DNA of 64,000 bases from G965195345 sp965277625 (lineage in GTDB: Bacteria; Pseudomonadota; Gammaproteobacteria; CAKMZV01): the NCBI GenBank assembly GCA_965277625.1, contig OZ255827.1, forward strand, positions 930,001 through 994,000. The letters are read 5' to 3'. Both the position numbers and the translations under genes were made by a program. Below the pieces are notes generated by a model that saw nothing but the letters and a program-made list of their open reading frames with translations, did not search any database and had not been told where the DNA came from. Positions 17,573-25,523 of this stretch are shown piece by piece. How positions within the stretch are numbered: position 1 is the first letter of the stretch; each line of letters starts with the position of its first letter.

Positions 17573-18679
17573 ATGAAAACCAAAGCCATCCTCTGTTACG
17601 GTGTCAATCAACCTCCAGTTGTAGAAGAAATCATACTCGATCCGCCCAAAGACGACGAAGTCTTGGTCAAAATCATGGCAACGGGTGTTTGTGCCAGTGA
17701 TGCACACGTGATCACCGGCACCATTCCATCACCCTTTCCTGTTGTATTAGGACACGAAGGCGCAGGCATCGTTGAATCTGTAGGTAAGTCAGTCACAAGA
17801 GTGCAGCCAGGAGATAGCGTCGCATTGTCTTGGGCGCCCGATTGTGGCCATTGCTTTTTTTGTGATTCGGGGCATTCGCATTTGTGCGAAAGTTCAGCGC
17901 CTAAAGTTTTGGATGGCGGTCTGTTAGACAGCACGTCTCGTATGAAAACCGCCAGCGGAGAAACCATTTACCACTACAGTTTTTTATCGACTTGGGCTCA
18001 GCACGCGGTTGTGAACGAAGCCAGCTGCATCAAACTTGACGATGGTATGGATTTCGCCCCTATTTCTCTTATAGGTTGTGCCGTCATGACAGGCATAGGC
18101 GCAGCCATGAATACCGCCAAAGTGACTCCAGGGAGCACCGTGCTGGTGTATGGCTTAGGCGGCGTGGGCTTAAATGTGATTCAAGGTGCACGTATCTGCG
18201 GCGCGGAAACGATCATCGGTGTTGATACCAATACCGATAAGGTGGACATAGCCAAGACCTTTGGCATGACCCATTTTGCTAAGCCAGATGAGGTTGAAGC
18301 TATGGTGTCATCACTCACACGTGGCATAGGCGTTGACTATTCATTTGAGGTGGTGGGTAATGCAGACCTGCTCGCACAAGCACATGCACTAACGCGACGC
18401 AGAGGAACCATTGTTGCCGTGGGCATAGACGCTGTCGGCAAAAACGTGAACCTGCCCCAACAAAACATCCCTCGCGAAGAGAAGATTTTAACGGGCAGCT
18501 TTTATGGCAGTGCCAACTGCAGACTTGATTTTCCCAAAATCGCCAGACTTTATCAAAAAGGAGAAGTGCTTTTAGACGAATTGGTCACCCAAACATTGTC
18601 GTTAGACCAAATTGCTAAGGCGCTTGCGGACTTTAAAGAAGGCAAAGCGATTCGTACGGTTTTATTACCCCACGAATAA
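17573..18679 (+). CDS. Zinc-dependent alcohol dehydrogenase
   Basis: 368 residues, class III-like medium-chain dehydrogenase. Catalytic zinc ligands: Cys in GVCASDAH, His in GHEGAG and Cys in IGCAVMTG. Structural zinc: four Cys in CGHCFFC plus HLCE. NAD fold: GLGGVGLNVIQGA, followed by GVDTNTDK with an Asp favouring NAD(H). Its position 45 bases before a formaldehyde-activating-enzyme homologue suggests oxidation of a C1 compound or formaldehyde adduct. Substrate is inference. Confidence 0.85.
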   Translation: MKTKAILCYGVNQPPVVEEIILDPPKDDEVLVKIMATGVCASDAHVITGTIPSPFPVVLGHEGAGIVESVGKSVTRVQPGDSVALSWAPDCGHCFFCDSGHSHLCESSAPKVLDGGLLDSTSRMKTASGETIYHYSFLSTWAQHAVVNEASCIKLDDGMDFAPISLIGCAVMTGIGAAMNTAKVTPGSTVLVYGLGGVGLNVIQGARICGAETIIGVDTNTDKVDIAKTFGMTHFAKPDEVEAMVSSLTRGIGVDYSFEVVGNADLLAQAHALTRRRGTIVAVGIDAVGKNVNLPQQNIPREEKILTGSFYGSANCRLDFPKIARLYQKGEVLLDELVTQTLSLDQIAKALADFKEGKAIRTVLLPHE

Positions 18680-18723
18680 CCCGTTATGATAATCACCTAA
18701 AGGATAACCAAGGATCAATTACT

Positions 18724-19239
18724 ATGAGTATTTACATTGGAGAATCATTTGTTGGAGAAGACGGCGCAGGAAACTTCAATGCTGCACACATAAACGCGCT
18801 ATTTGGACCAAAATCGAGTGCTGTAGGACAAGCATTGCTCAATGCAATGGCCGCCCCCAGACAAGGTTATATCCCCTTCATGGCCATACATCAACCAGGC
18901 ATCCCAGTTAAGCCAGACACCTTATTTGCTGCCAAAGCTGAAATCACCTCTGACAAACATGGTGATGCAACTTGGGGCGCGGCTCAAGCAGGTTTAGCCA
19001 GAGGCATACAAGAACTTGTGGAAGAAGGCGTCATTACTGATGACATGTTTGAAAACTGGTGTATTGTGGCCTGCGTCTGGGTCAACCCTAAAGTGACTGA
19101 TTTAGACTTGGTCTATATCAACAATCGACAATGTATCGCCACAGCTATAAAAAAATCTCTGTCAGGAAAGCCCACCAAACAAGATGTGGCAAATGCCCAA
19201 GCAAATGCATACAACCCATTTTATACCCCGAAACGATAG
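18724..19239 (+). CDS. Formaldehyde-activating enzyme (Fae) homologue
   Basis: 171 residues. In methylotrophs Fae joins formaldehyde to tetrahydromethanopterin. Matching features: the opening YIGESFVGEDG, NAAHINALFGP with the His at the place of the catalytic His17, the PGIPVKPDTL segment, the WGAAQAGLARGI helix, VEEGVI, and the VWVNP strand. It is clearly family-like but divergent from canonical Fae, and no other methanopterin pathway gene is in the window. It may be an Fae-like protein with another aldehyde or cofactor role. It ends just before the accessory region. Confidence 0.85.
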   Translation: MSIYIGESFVGEDGAGNFNAAHINALFGPKSSAVGQALLNAMAAPRQGYIPFMAIHQPGIPVKPDTLFAAKAEITSDKHGDATWGAAQAGLARGIQELVEEGVITDDMFENWCIVACVWVNPKVTDLDLVYINNRQCIATAIKKSLSGKPTKQDVANAQANAYNPFYTPKR

Positions 19240-19291
19240 TCATTTTTGCTGTTGCTCTAACTCGCGGTGCTCGTTGAGCAGTTGAACGTCC

Positions 19292-19306
19292 TCTCATCCC
19301 TCCCTT
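19292..19306 (+). repeat. 15-base direct repeat, copy 1
   Basis: TCTCATCCCTCCCTT, exactly repeated at 29620-29634 in the same orientation. It lies at the left edge of the accessory region in a gap that holds no other gene. Eleven of its bases also match the tRNA-Ser 3' end read on the opposite strand. Confidence 0.6.
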
Positions 19307-19379
19307 ATTAGTATTTGTGAGTAAATTTAAAAACCTATTCTTTATATTTACAATGATATCTATTCTCGGATGAGCAGGA

Positions 19380-19808
19380 ATGCAGCAAACTCCTAAAGAT
19401 GTCAAAAGTGTATTCACTATAGATTATTCAGATTTAGATGGAAACAAAAGTGAACTCTGGAAAAAGGGACGCAACTTTTTCTCCAGAACATACGGCGACT
19501 TTAATTCTGTATTCAAAACTGTTGATATTGACCAGGGCATACTCATTGGGCGAGCAATATTTAACTGGAATTTAGTTGAAAACAATTGCTCTTCATACTA
19601 TGAAATCACTTTTGTTGCTAAAGACCAAAAGGCACGGCTTCGGCTTGAATTAATTGATGCCGTCCCTGCAACTAGTGCATGTAAAGGTTGGTCTTGGCCA
19701 ACGAAATCAGGCTATAAAGAAGTAGTCATGGATTTCAAAAACCCAAGTGAACGTTTAGAGACTGAGTTAAAAGGTAATGGAAAGACTGATGATGTAATGG
19801 ATTTTTAA
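19380..19808 (+). CDS. Hypothetical protein, DUF4468-like fold
   Basis: 142 residues with no signal peptide or membrane helix. The pattern (WKKGRNFFSRTYGDFNSVFK, then GILIGRAIFNW and an alternating strand region ending in RLRLELIDA) resembles the TBP-like DUF4468 family, which is usually secreted; here a leader is lacking. First ORF of the cassette array. A TTTAACTTATTT end is followed by a long attC-like site. Function unknown. Confidence 0.55.
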   Translation: MQQTPKDVKSVFTIDYSDLDGNKSELWKKGRNFFSRTYGDFNSVFKTVDIDQGILIGRAIFNWNLVENNCSSYYEITFVAKDQKARLRLELIDAVPATSACKGWSWPTKSGYKEVVMDFKNPSERLETELKGNGKTDDVMDF

Positions 19809-19847
19809 CTTATTTCACGCGAAACACTCAGATAGAATAAGCAGCGA

Positions 19848-19970
19848 GGCTAACAAAGCGTTGGAGTCGGTAAACACGCATTTTTAAAAAGACAAATTAA
19901 CTCGCTGTCGCTCAAACAATAATTTATTTTTTTAAAAACACGCAATTCCGCTCAACTCGACCGTTATGTG
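19848..19970 (+). repeat. attC-like site 1 (long)
   Basis: Opens GCTAACAAAGCG and closes CGACCGTTATGTG with about 100 bases between, including a long A/T-rich core. Ends the DUF4468-like cassette. Confidence 0.6.
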
Positions 19971-20061
19971 TATGTAACGACAGCCCATCGCTTAACTTAA
20001 TTTGTAAATGCTGTCATGTAATGGATAAATGATTATGAAACTCAATAACAATTCTTTTTTA
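19971..20061 (+). other. ORF-less mini-cassette
   Basis: The 91 bases between attC-like sites 1 and 2 hold no ORF longer than a few codons. If both sites are real this is a non-coding cassette, or the remains of one. It may carry a promoter or small RNA; nothing definite is visible. Confidence 0.4.
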
Positions 20062-20120
20062 ACTAACAAGGTCATGCACGTGGACGGCTTACAGTCGCCA
20101 GTGATGGCTAGCGTTTGATG
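20062..20120 (+). repeat. attC-like site 2
   Basis: Opens ACTAACAAGGTCATGC, centre GTGGACGGCTTACAG, closes GGCTAGCGTTTGATG. 59 bases, ends about 20 bases before the DUF711 start. Confidence 0.7.
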
Positions 20121-20140
20121 ATTGCGAGAAATTAAATACT

Positions 20141-21373
20141 ATGAACTATAAAAATGCGAATTTATGCAGAGTAAGAACGATAACTGTTTTTTTATCTTTA
20201 GATAAGAATCAGGAGCAATGGAGAGCGGAGATCACCAAAGCATCTAACTTTCTCTCCAAAACTTCCAAACAACTAAATAATATTGGTTACGATGTGCAAA
20301 GTGTACGAATTGTTACCAACCCTTTTGGTGAGTATTTAAATACTTCTAGTATTCAAACTGCTAAAGAAGGCTTAGGGCTACTTAGTAGCTTTTTAGCAGA
20401 TTTATCGACTAATGGAATTAGGGTTCGCTTTGCCATTGGAGAAGCTATTACGCATCATGAAATTTCAATGCTTCCAGAGTTGATTAAAGAATTTGGAGAT
20501 TTGTGTAATGCTTGTGTCAATATTGGTATCGATAACTTAGAAGTATTGGACAATGAATTAATTTTAGATTGTGTAGACACTATTATAAAGATCAGTAAAA
20601 CAACTCCAGGAGGTGAAGGGAATTTTAACTTTACAGTCAATTGTAACTGTGCATCACTTATTCCGTACTTTCCCGCTAGTTATCATAAAAAAGAACTTGG
20701 AGATCAGTTTGTCATTGGTTTAGAAACACCTGATTTACTTGTACATGTTTTGAAGCATTGCAATGAAGCGAATAAAAATAAAACGCATCGTGATTTATTC
20801 GGTACTTATTATGAAGCCATGCACCAAGCTTTACAGCATCACATTTTAAACATTAGCGAAGTCATTGATAATTGCAAGGATAGTAATAGCTATAAATTCG
20901 CTGGTTTTGACAGTTCTTCCGCACCATCAAAATCTTGCTCCAGTATGGCCAAAGTTTACGAATTAATAGGAGTTGAATATTTTGGAGCGGTCGGAACAAT
21001 TGAAGCCTCTTCATTGCTTACCAAGGTTTTCAAATCAATAAAAAATGTAGATCTTGTGGGTTTTTCAGGTTTAATGCTTGCTTTAACAGAGGATACAGGC
21101 CTGGCAGCAGGAAGCACAAGAGGAGAATTCAATATACAATCACTATTAACTTATAGTGCTGTGTGCGGTATTGGATTAGATACCGTGCCAATTCCAGGAG
21201 ACACACCTCGTCACAAAATAGCCGCTTTAATACGAGACACAGGAACAATGGCTTACCGATTAAATAAGCCTTTAACCGTAAGATTATTCCCAGTTCCAAA
21301 TTTGAATGCTGGAGATATGACAATTTTTGAAAGTGATGATTTATGCAATTGTACAGTTTTGGCTGTTCCTTAG
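20141..21373 (+). CDS. DUF711 / UPF0210 family protein
   Basis: 410 residues. Resembles the DUF711 (PFL-family) proteins. The start VRTITVFLSLDKN, the middle FAGFDSSSAPSKSCSSMAKVYE, the GLMLALTEDTGLAAGS stretch and the end GLDTVPIPGDTP.. with LNKPLTVRLFPVPNLNAGD are all characteristic. The biochemical role of the family is not known. It is a large, intact gene for a cassette and is bracketed by attC-like sites 2 and 3. Confidence 0.75.
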   Translation: MNYKNANLCRVRTITVFLSLDKNQEQWRAEITKASNFLSKTSKQLNNIGYDVQSVRIVTNPFGEYLNTSSIQTAKEGLGLLSSFLADLSTNGIRVRFAIGEAITHHEISMLPELIKEFGDLCNACVNIGIDNLEVLDNELILDCVDTIIKISKTTPGGEGNFNFTVNCNCASLIPYFPASYHKKELGDQFVIGLETPDLLVHVLKHCNEANKNKTHRDLFGTYYEAMHQALQHHILNISEVIDNCKDSNSYKFAGFDSSSAPSKSCSSMAKVYELIGVEYFGAVGTIEASSLLTKVFKSIKNVDLVGFSGLMLALTEDTGLAAGSTRGEFNIQSLLTYSAVCGIGLDTVPIPGDTPRHKIAALIRDTGTMAYRLNKPLTVRLFPVPNLNAGDMTIFESDDLCNCTVLAVP

Positions 21374-21380
21374 AAAATCA

Positions 21381-21438
21381 TCTAACAAAGCACTCCAGTG
21401 GACGGCTACCGCCGCCGCTGATGAGTTTGGACGTTAGT
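21381..21438 (+). repeat. attC-like site 3
   Basis: Opens TCTAACAAAGCACTCCAG, centre GTGGACGGCTACCGCCGCCG, closes GGACGTTAGTT. Nearly the same core as sites 5 and 8, so this is the commonest subfamily in the array. Confidence 0.85.
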
Positions 21439-21460
21439 TGCTAGAGACAATGAGAGAGTA

Positions 21461-21814
21461 ATGAAAAAACTATTTATCACCTTATTATTTGTATTTAGCC
21501 ATTCCGCTTTTTCAAGCGAAGTGATTGAAACTTGGGAATGCCAAGAATCCAGTTATGGCAACTGGGCAGATATACTAGTTCAGGCACAAGTCATAAAAGA
21601 CCGCACAGAAGGTGAAATTCATGTTGCTGGCATAATTCATAGCACGGAGTTTCAAATTAACGGCTTTAACCGTCGCTGGGACTTCGGCCTATCAGATGAA
21701 GGGGCTTATAAATTCGCATTTGTAATCAAACCAAATGGTAATGCAAGTTACTATGATTTTAGTCTTAAGTCACAATCAGGCCCAAGCATGATTTTGCATT
21801 GTAGGCAAAAATAA
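21461..21814 (+). CDS. Small secreted hypothetical protein
   Basis: 117 residues. A clean Sec signal peptide (MKKLFITLLFVFSHSAFS) with cleavage near residue 18, then a ~97-residue mature part with two Cys (WECQES near 27 and ILHCRQK at the end) that could pair as a disulfide. Predicted all-beta character. Not recognised. GAGAGAG ribosome site before the ATG. One-gene cassette between sites 3 and 4. Confidence 0.7.
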   Translation: MKKLFITLLFVFSHSAFSSEVIETWECQESSYGNWADILVQAQVIKDRTEGEIHVAGIIHSTEFQINGFNRRWDFGLSDEGAYKFAFVIKPNGNASYYDFSLKSQSGPSMILHCRQK

Positions 21815-21820
21815 AATGCA

Positions 21821-21917
21821 ACTAACAAGGCTAGGCATTGGACTGCCAAAAGCGTCACTTAAATTGCTTGCCCAATTACGAGCCACCTCTGTCAGCCGAT
21901 GCTTGCGGCGTTAGCCT
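21821..21917 (+). repeat. attC-like site 4
   Basis: Opens ACTAACAAGGCTAGGCATTG and closes GATGCTTGCGGCGTTAGCCT; the two ends are complementary (GCATTGG.. with ..CCGATGC). About 97 bases. Confidence 0.8.
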
Positions 21918-21940
21918 AAAAATATTAACGAGGATAAAAA

Positions 21941-22843
21941 ATGAAAATTGGATATATTGGATTGGGAAATATGGGTGCGCCAATGGCTATTAACTTAGCA
22001 AAAGCTGGGTGCGATATCACTGTGTATGATTTAGACGAAAATAAAATTTCCCCAGTCACTCTGTATGGAGCCAAAATTGGAAAAAATGGAATAGATGTAG
22101 CCAAGAATGTAGATGTGTTATTTACCTCTTTCCCAGAACCTCATCATGTTGAAAAAGCCCTTCCTTCATTGCTTGATGTTATGCAAAGCGGTAGTACCTG
22201 GGTTGATTTAACAACCAATGACCGAGAGTTATTATTACAATTAGAAAAACTAGCACTTGCAAAAGGCGTTTCAGTTGTAGAGGCTCCCGTCACAGGTGCT
22301 GTTGATGGTGCTCGATTAGGAAGACTCACTTTTTTTGTTGGCGGTGAAAAAACGGTTATCAATAATGTTAGACCTTATCTTGAAATAATGGGCAAAATAA
22401 TTGAGTGTGGCTCTTTGGGTACAGGCAATATAACAAAACTGGTAACTAATCAAATATGGTTTATTAATGCGTCAGCTATTGGAGAAGCATTGATATTAGG
22501 TAAGAAAGCTGGTGTTGATTTACTCGTGCTTTGGGAGGCTCTAAAAAATAGCGTGGGCGACACATTTGTTGTACGTCACGATGTGCCATCCATTTTTGAT
22601 GGACACTATGATCCTTCTTTCTCTTTAGATTTATGTTGCAAAGACTTGCGTTTATTAAGTGAAATAGGAAAAGAAAACGGCGTACAAATGGATATGACAT
22701 TATTAGCCCGTGAAAAATTTGAGAAAGCCAAGAACAATTATGGTGGTAGTGCAGCGGAATTGTTAGTTTGTAAACTAGTTGAAGAAGCTAGCCAAACAGA
22801 TTTAAGAGTTGAAGGAGACTGGAAGAAACATTGGGAAGTTTAA
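21941..22843 (+). CDS. Beta-hydroxyacid dehydrogenase (HIBADH-like)
   Basis: 300 residues. NAD(P)-binding 6-phosphogluconate/3-hydroxyisobutyrate dehydrogenase family: the opening KIGYIGLGNMGAPMAINL, substrate motif EAPVTGAVDGARLG near residue 110, and the catalytic Lys motif GTGNITKLVTNQ near 165. The YDL Asp after the second strand favours NAD(H). Substrate unknown. Intact cassette gene with its own ribosome site (AACGAGGA) and attC-like sites on both sides. Confidence 0.85.
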   Translation: MKIGYIGLGNMGAPMAINLAKAGCDITVYDLDENKISPVTLYGAKIGKNGIDVAKNVDVLFTSFPEPHHVEKALPSLLDVMQSGSTWVDLTTNDRELLLQLEKLALAKGVSVVEAPVTGAVDGARLGRLTFFVGGEKTVINNVRPYLEIMGKIIECGSLGTGNITKLVTNQIWFINASAIGEALILGKKAGVDLLVLWEALKNSVGDTFVVRHDVPSIFDGHYDPSFSLDLCCKDLRLLSEIGKENGVQMDMTLLAREKFEKAKNNYGGSAAELLVCKLVEEASQTDLRVEGDWKKHWEV

Positions 22844-22878
22844 TTTTGAAATAAGGACTCATTACAAAAAAAATCTTG

Positions 22879-22936
22879 GCTAACAAAGCACTACAGCGGA
22901 CGGCTAATCGCTGCCGCTGAGTTTGATCGTTATAAG
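22879..22936 (+). repeat. attC-like site 5
   Basis: Opens GCTAACAAAGCACTACAG, centre CGGACGGCTAATCGCTGCCG, closes GATCGTTATAAG. Same subfamily as sites 3 and 8. Confidence 0.85.
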
Positions 22937-22950
22937 CATTAGGAGGAGTA

Positions 22951-23511
22951 GTGAATACTGAAGAAAAGAAAAAACATGGCGTTGGAGCTTTTGTATTAGC
23001 TGGCTTGTCTTTCATCCCACTCATCGGTATCTTTTCCGGTATCATCTGTATTGTCATCGCTGTCGTTGGTAAAAAATCAAACTCGAAACTTCTTGGTGGC
23101 TTGGGCTTCGCTGGAATAATATTCAGCGTTGTTCTTTATGGCTCACTGTTCTACAAGGCTTTCAACGATAATGAATTTTCAAAGGGTTTTGAAGTTCACG
23201 CAATAAGTGCTATGACTTCCTTAGTTAGGCAGATTGAATACTACAAACTTCAGCACGGAGCTTACCCTGAATCAATGGCCGCCCTTCGAGAGAACTTGAA
23301 GGAAGGTGAAATGGTATTCTCCTTTGATATGTCTGACCCATTGAATATTGGTGAGCAGCAACGTGATTTTTACTACAAAGTCCTGGATAATGGAGAAAAT
23401 TATCTACTGTTTGGTATAGGCCAAGATGCTGAGCCTTTTACTCAGGACGACATATTTCCAATTATTGACCCAGAAAAAGATAAAAATATTGGCTGGGTGC
23501 AGGCCCCATAG
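22951..23511 (+). CDS. Membrane protein with pseudopilin-like C-terminus
   Basis: 186 residues with a GTG start behind AGGAGGAG. Two hydrophobic helices at about 11-35 and 45-70, the first resembling the DUF4190 small membrane domain. The C-terminal half (QIEYYKLQHGAYPESMAALRE, later NYLLFGIGQDAEPFTQDDI) looks like the globular part of type II secretion pseudopilins (GspG type), without their prepilin leader. Function unknown. Confidence 0.6.
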   Translation: MNTEEKKKHGVGAFVLAGLSFIPLIGIFSGIICIVIAVVGKKSNSKLLGGLGFAGIIFSVVLYGSLFYKAFNDNEFSKGFEVHAISAMTSLVRQIEYYKLQHGAYPESMAALRENLKEGEMVFSFDMSDPLNIGEQQRDFYYKVLDNGENYLLFGIGQDAEPFTQDDIFPIIDPEKDKNIGWVQAP

Positions 23512-23515
23512 TGGC

Positions 23516-23596
23516 TTATAACAAGTCAATCAATGTCGCCCCTTCGGGGCTGGATCTCCGCACTGCGTGCTCCGGCCCATTATTGAGGCGTTATGT
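23516..23596 (+). repeat. attC-like site 6
   Basis: Opens TTATAACAAGTCAATCAATG and closes CATTATTGAGGCGTTATG, with an internal perfect hairpin GCCCCTTCGGGGC and a second GC-rich palindrome. 81 bases. The hairpin itself is terminator-like but lacks a U-run. Confidence 0.75.
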
Positions 23597-23619
23597 TTCC
23601 CCCATTATAGGAATAGAAA

Positions 23620-24267
23620 ATGAATAAATCGGAAGAGTTTTGGGACGGAGCGTCCAAAAACTACGACAAGACCGAAGAACGTTTTGAGTACATTCACAGT
23701 AGGTCTAGGGAAAACACCAAAAGATTCCTAAAGGGTAGCGATACCGTTCTTGATTATGGGTGCGGAACAGGAACCGCAGCGTGTCAGTTTTCCAGTCAAG
23801 TTAAAGAAGTTCACGCTATTGATATATCATCGAAGATGATTGAAATTGCGAGGGAGAAAGCGGAGGCTACGAAAGTTGAAAATGTAAGATTTGAGCATTC
23901 AGATATTTTTGACAGCAAATATTCTAATGAATCCTATGATGTCATCCTGGCTTTTAATATGTTGCATACAGTCCCTAGTCCACAGGATGTCATGCTACGA
24001 ATAAATGAATTACTAAAGCCAGATGGTTTATTCATTTCCGTTACACCTTGCTTGCGTCAAAGGATGTCATTTTTAGTTAATCTTCAAATCCAGCTGGTAC
24101 GGGTCTTATGTAAATTTGGATTAATTCCCATACCAATAAGAAGAATTACAAGCTCTGAAGTAGAATATTTATTAGAAACTGGCGGATTTCAACCAATTGA
24201 GTCCGAAGAGATCTATAAAGACGCATCTAGCTATTTTGTCGTGGCTAAGAAATTACCAAAAACATAA
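23620..24267 (+). CDS. Class I SAM-dependent methyltransferase
   Basis: 215 residues. Methyltransf_11/25-type fold: motif I VLDYGCGTGTAACQF near residue 42, the acidic end of strand 2 (HAIDISSKMIEIAR), motif II HSDIFD, and LKPDGLFISVTPC near 130. The C-terminal third is hydrophobic with several Leu/Ile runs. The substrate cannot be inferred. Cassette gene between sites 6 and 7. Confidence 0.85.
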   Translation: MNKSEEFWDGASKNYDKTEERFEYIHSRSRENTKRFLKGSDTVLDYGCGTGTAACQFSSQVKEVHAIDISSKMIEIAREKAEATKVENVRFEHSDIFDSKYSNESYDVILAFNMLHTVPSPQDVMLRINELLKPDGLFISVTPCLRQRMSFLVNLQIQLVRVLCKFGLIPIPIRRITSSEVEYLLETGGFQPIESEEIYKDASSYFVVAKKLPKT

Positions 24268-24320
24268 CAATCACAGGCAAAGCGACGCAAAAAACGCGCG
24301 CATGCTGTAAGCGTTAGCGT
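24263..24320 (+). repeat. attC-like site 7
   Basis: Opens CATAACAATCACAGGC, inner stem GCGACGCAAAAAACGCGCGC, closes GTAAGCGTTAGC. It starts within the last codons of the methyltransferase gene. Confidence 0.7.
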
Positions 24321-24419
24321 TCAGTAAAAATCATGTGGATATTGTTCAAAAATAACCTGTAAAATACAGCATGAAAATTGTTCTTAACACACATTAATTT
24401 AATACTTATTAAGAAAATA

Positions 24420-24803
24420 ATGACTGATAAAAACACTGGATCAAGCCCCACACAACAAGACATTGAAAAAGCAGTCGTTCTCGATGTGAGATTCATTCTT
24501 GATTTCACAGCTATCCCAGAAATGAATAATGCAGAAGCTTACAGAAATTGGGGGCGTTCAGGTGGACAAGCTCCTTGGGCTGAAGTTCCAGGCCTGAGAA
24601 GCAAGTACTTTACTTTGAACGAAGAAACGAATGAAGCTGGCGGTTTTTATACATTCTTCAATCGAGAAGCCCTCAATGCGTATATGGAAAGTGACTTGTT
24701 TAAATCAATGGAAACGTTTCCTTTCATCACCAACCTCAAACTCACCATTTTCGAGGTAATTGCAGGAACTGAGCTTACGATGGATTTAGGAACATGGCAT
24801 TAA
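24420..24803 (+). CDS. YdhR-like putative monooxygenase (ferredoxin-like fold)
   Basis: 127 residues from ATG 24420; the frame is open 14 codons upstream but that part is AT-rich leader. Similar in layout to YdhR-type small putative monooxygenases: an N-terminal strand VVLDVRFILDF, VPGLRSKYF, then EETNEAGGFYTFFNREALNAYME, and a closing strand LTIFEVIAGTEL. This dimeric alpha-beta barrel family is poorly characterised. Cassette gene. Confidence 0.6.
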   Translation: MTDKNTGSSPTQQDIEKAVVLDVRFILDFTAIPEMNNAEAYRNWGRSGGQAPWAEVPGLRSKYFTLNEETNEAGGFYTFFNREALNAYMESDLFKSMETFPFITNLKLTIFEVIAGTELTMDLGTWH

Positions 24804-24829
24804 GTTTTGTTAGCAAAGCCTTAAATTCA

Positions 24830-24886
24830 GCTAACAAATCACTCCAGCGGACGGCTAACGCCGCCGCTGAGTTTAAGCGTTAGGAG
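24830..24886 (+). repeat. attC-like site 8
   Basis: Opens GCTAACAAATCACTCCAG, centre CGGACGGCTAACGCCGCCG, closes TTAAGCGTTAGGA. Textbook 57-base site of the same subfamily as 3 and 5. Confidence 0.9.
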
Positions 24887-24930
24887 TAAAAAAATGGATC
24901 AAAGTCCTCCGCAAGGATCAAGCATAGAAG

Positions 24931-25455
24931 TTGGTACTCTTAATGGGTATCATCATTCCTCATGGTAATGGTGGTGCGATGAGGTATTTTATTGGGGCTT
25001 TTCTTGTATTTTGGCTTGGTGGTTGGTTTATAGGATTGACTAGTGCTGTCGAAGAAATAATGTCCGGTAATGGTGGTGCATTTCTTATATTCTGGCTTGG
25101 AGGCTGGACTATTGGTGGTATTTTTGCCGTCTATTTTATTTATCGAGTATTTAGAAAGTCCGTGCCTGAACAGCTGTTACTGAATAAGCCTAATTTCTCA
25201 GTAGATACGGGAATACCACCATTCAAAATGAGCTATAGCATGACCAACCCAAAGGAATATTGGAAGACAATGTTTCCTAAAAGAAAAAGATTTCAAATAG
25301 ATCACAATGAAATGAAAACATTGGAACTAAGGGAATCAGAATCAGGTAATAGGCTCACAGTAGATAAGGGAAAAGACAGACTCGAATTGGCAAAATCAGT
25401 AACGGAAATAGAAAGAGAATGGCTGTTCAAATACTTGAGCAATAATTACTCCTAA
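24931..25455 (+). CDS. Small membrane protein, N-terminally frameshifted cassette gene (copy A)
   Basis: 174 residues if begun at TTG 24931 (ATG 24943 also possible). Two hydrophobic segments share an internal repeat (GNGGA..FLxFWLGGW, residues ~15-35 and ~50-72), followed by a basic soluble tail. Comparison with copy B at 31529 shows that the original start was ATG 24894 (MDQSPPQGSS...), now out of frame because this copy lacks 8 bases near 24945. The remaining ORF is therefore a 5'-damaged gene. Family not recognised. Confidence 0.6.
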   Translation: MVLLMGIIIPHGNGGAMRYFIGAFLVFWLGGWFIGLTSAVEEIMSGNGGAFLIFWLGGWTIGGIFAVYFIYRVFRKSVPEQLLLNKPNFSVDTGIPPFKMSYSMTNPKEYWKTMFPKRKRFQIDHNEMKTLELRESESGNRLTVDKGKDRLELAKSVTEIEREWLFKYLSNNYS

Positions 25456-25500
25456 CAATTAGCTCCACTGGACAAAATACTCGCTTAATGTACATCCGAA
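25450..25500 (+). repeat. attC-like site 9 (partial)
   Basis: Opens CCTAACAATTAGCTCCACTG, identical in layout to site 17 behind copy B of the same cassette, but after ACAAAATACTCGC the 3' half diverges and no CGTTAG end is seen. Probably truncated or degenerate. Confidence 0.5.
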
Positions 25501-25523
25501 TAAAATCATAAAGGAAATTCCAA

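Noticed and set aside
23535..23547. GCCCCTTCGGGGC as an intrinsic terminator
   Set aside because: No U-run follows, and it is better explained as the inner stem of attC-like site 6.
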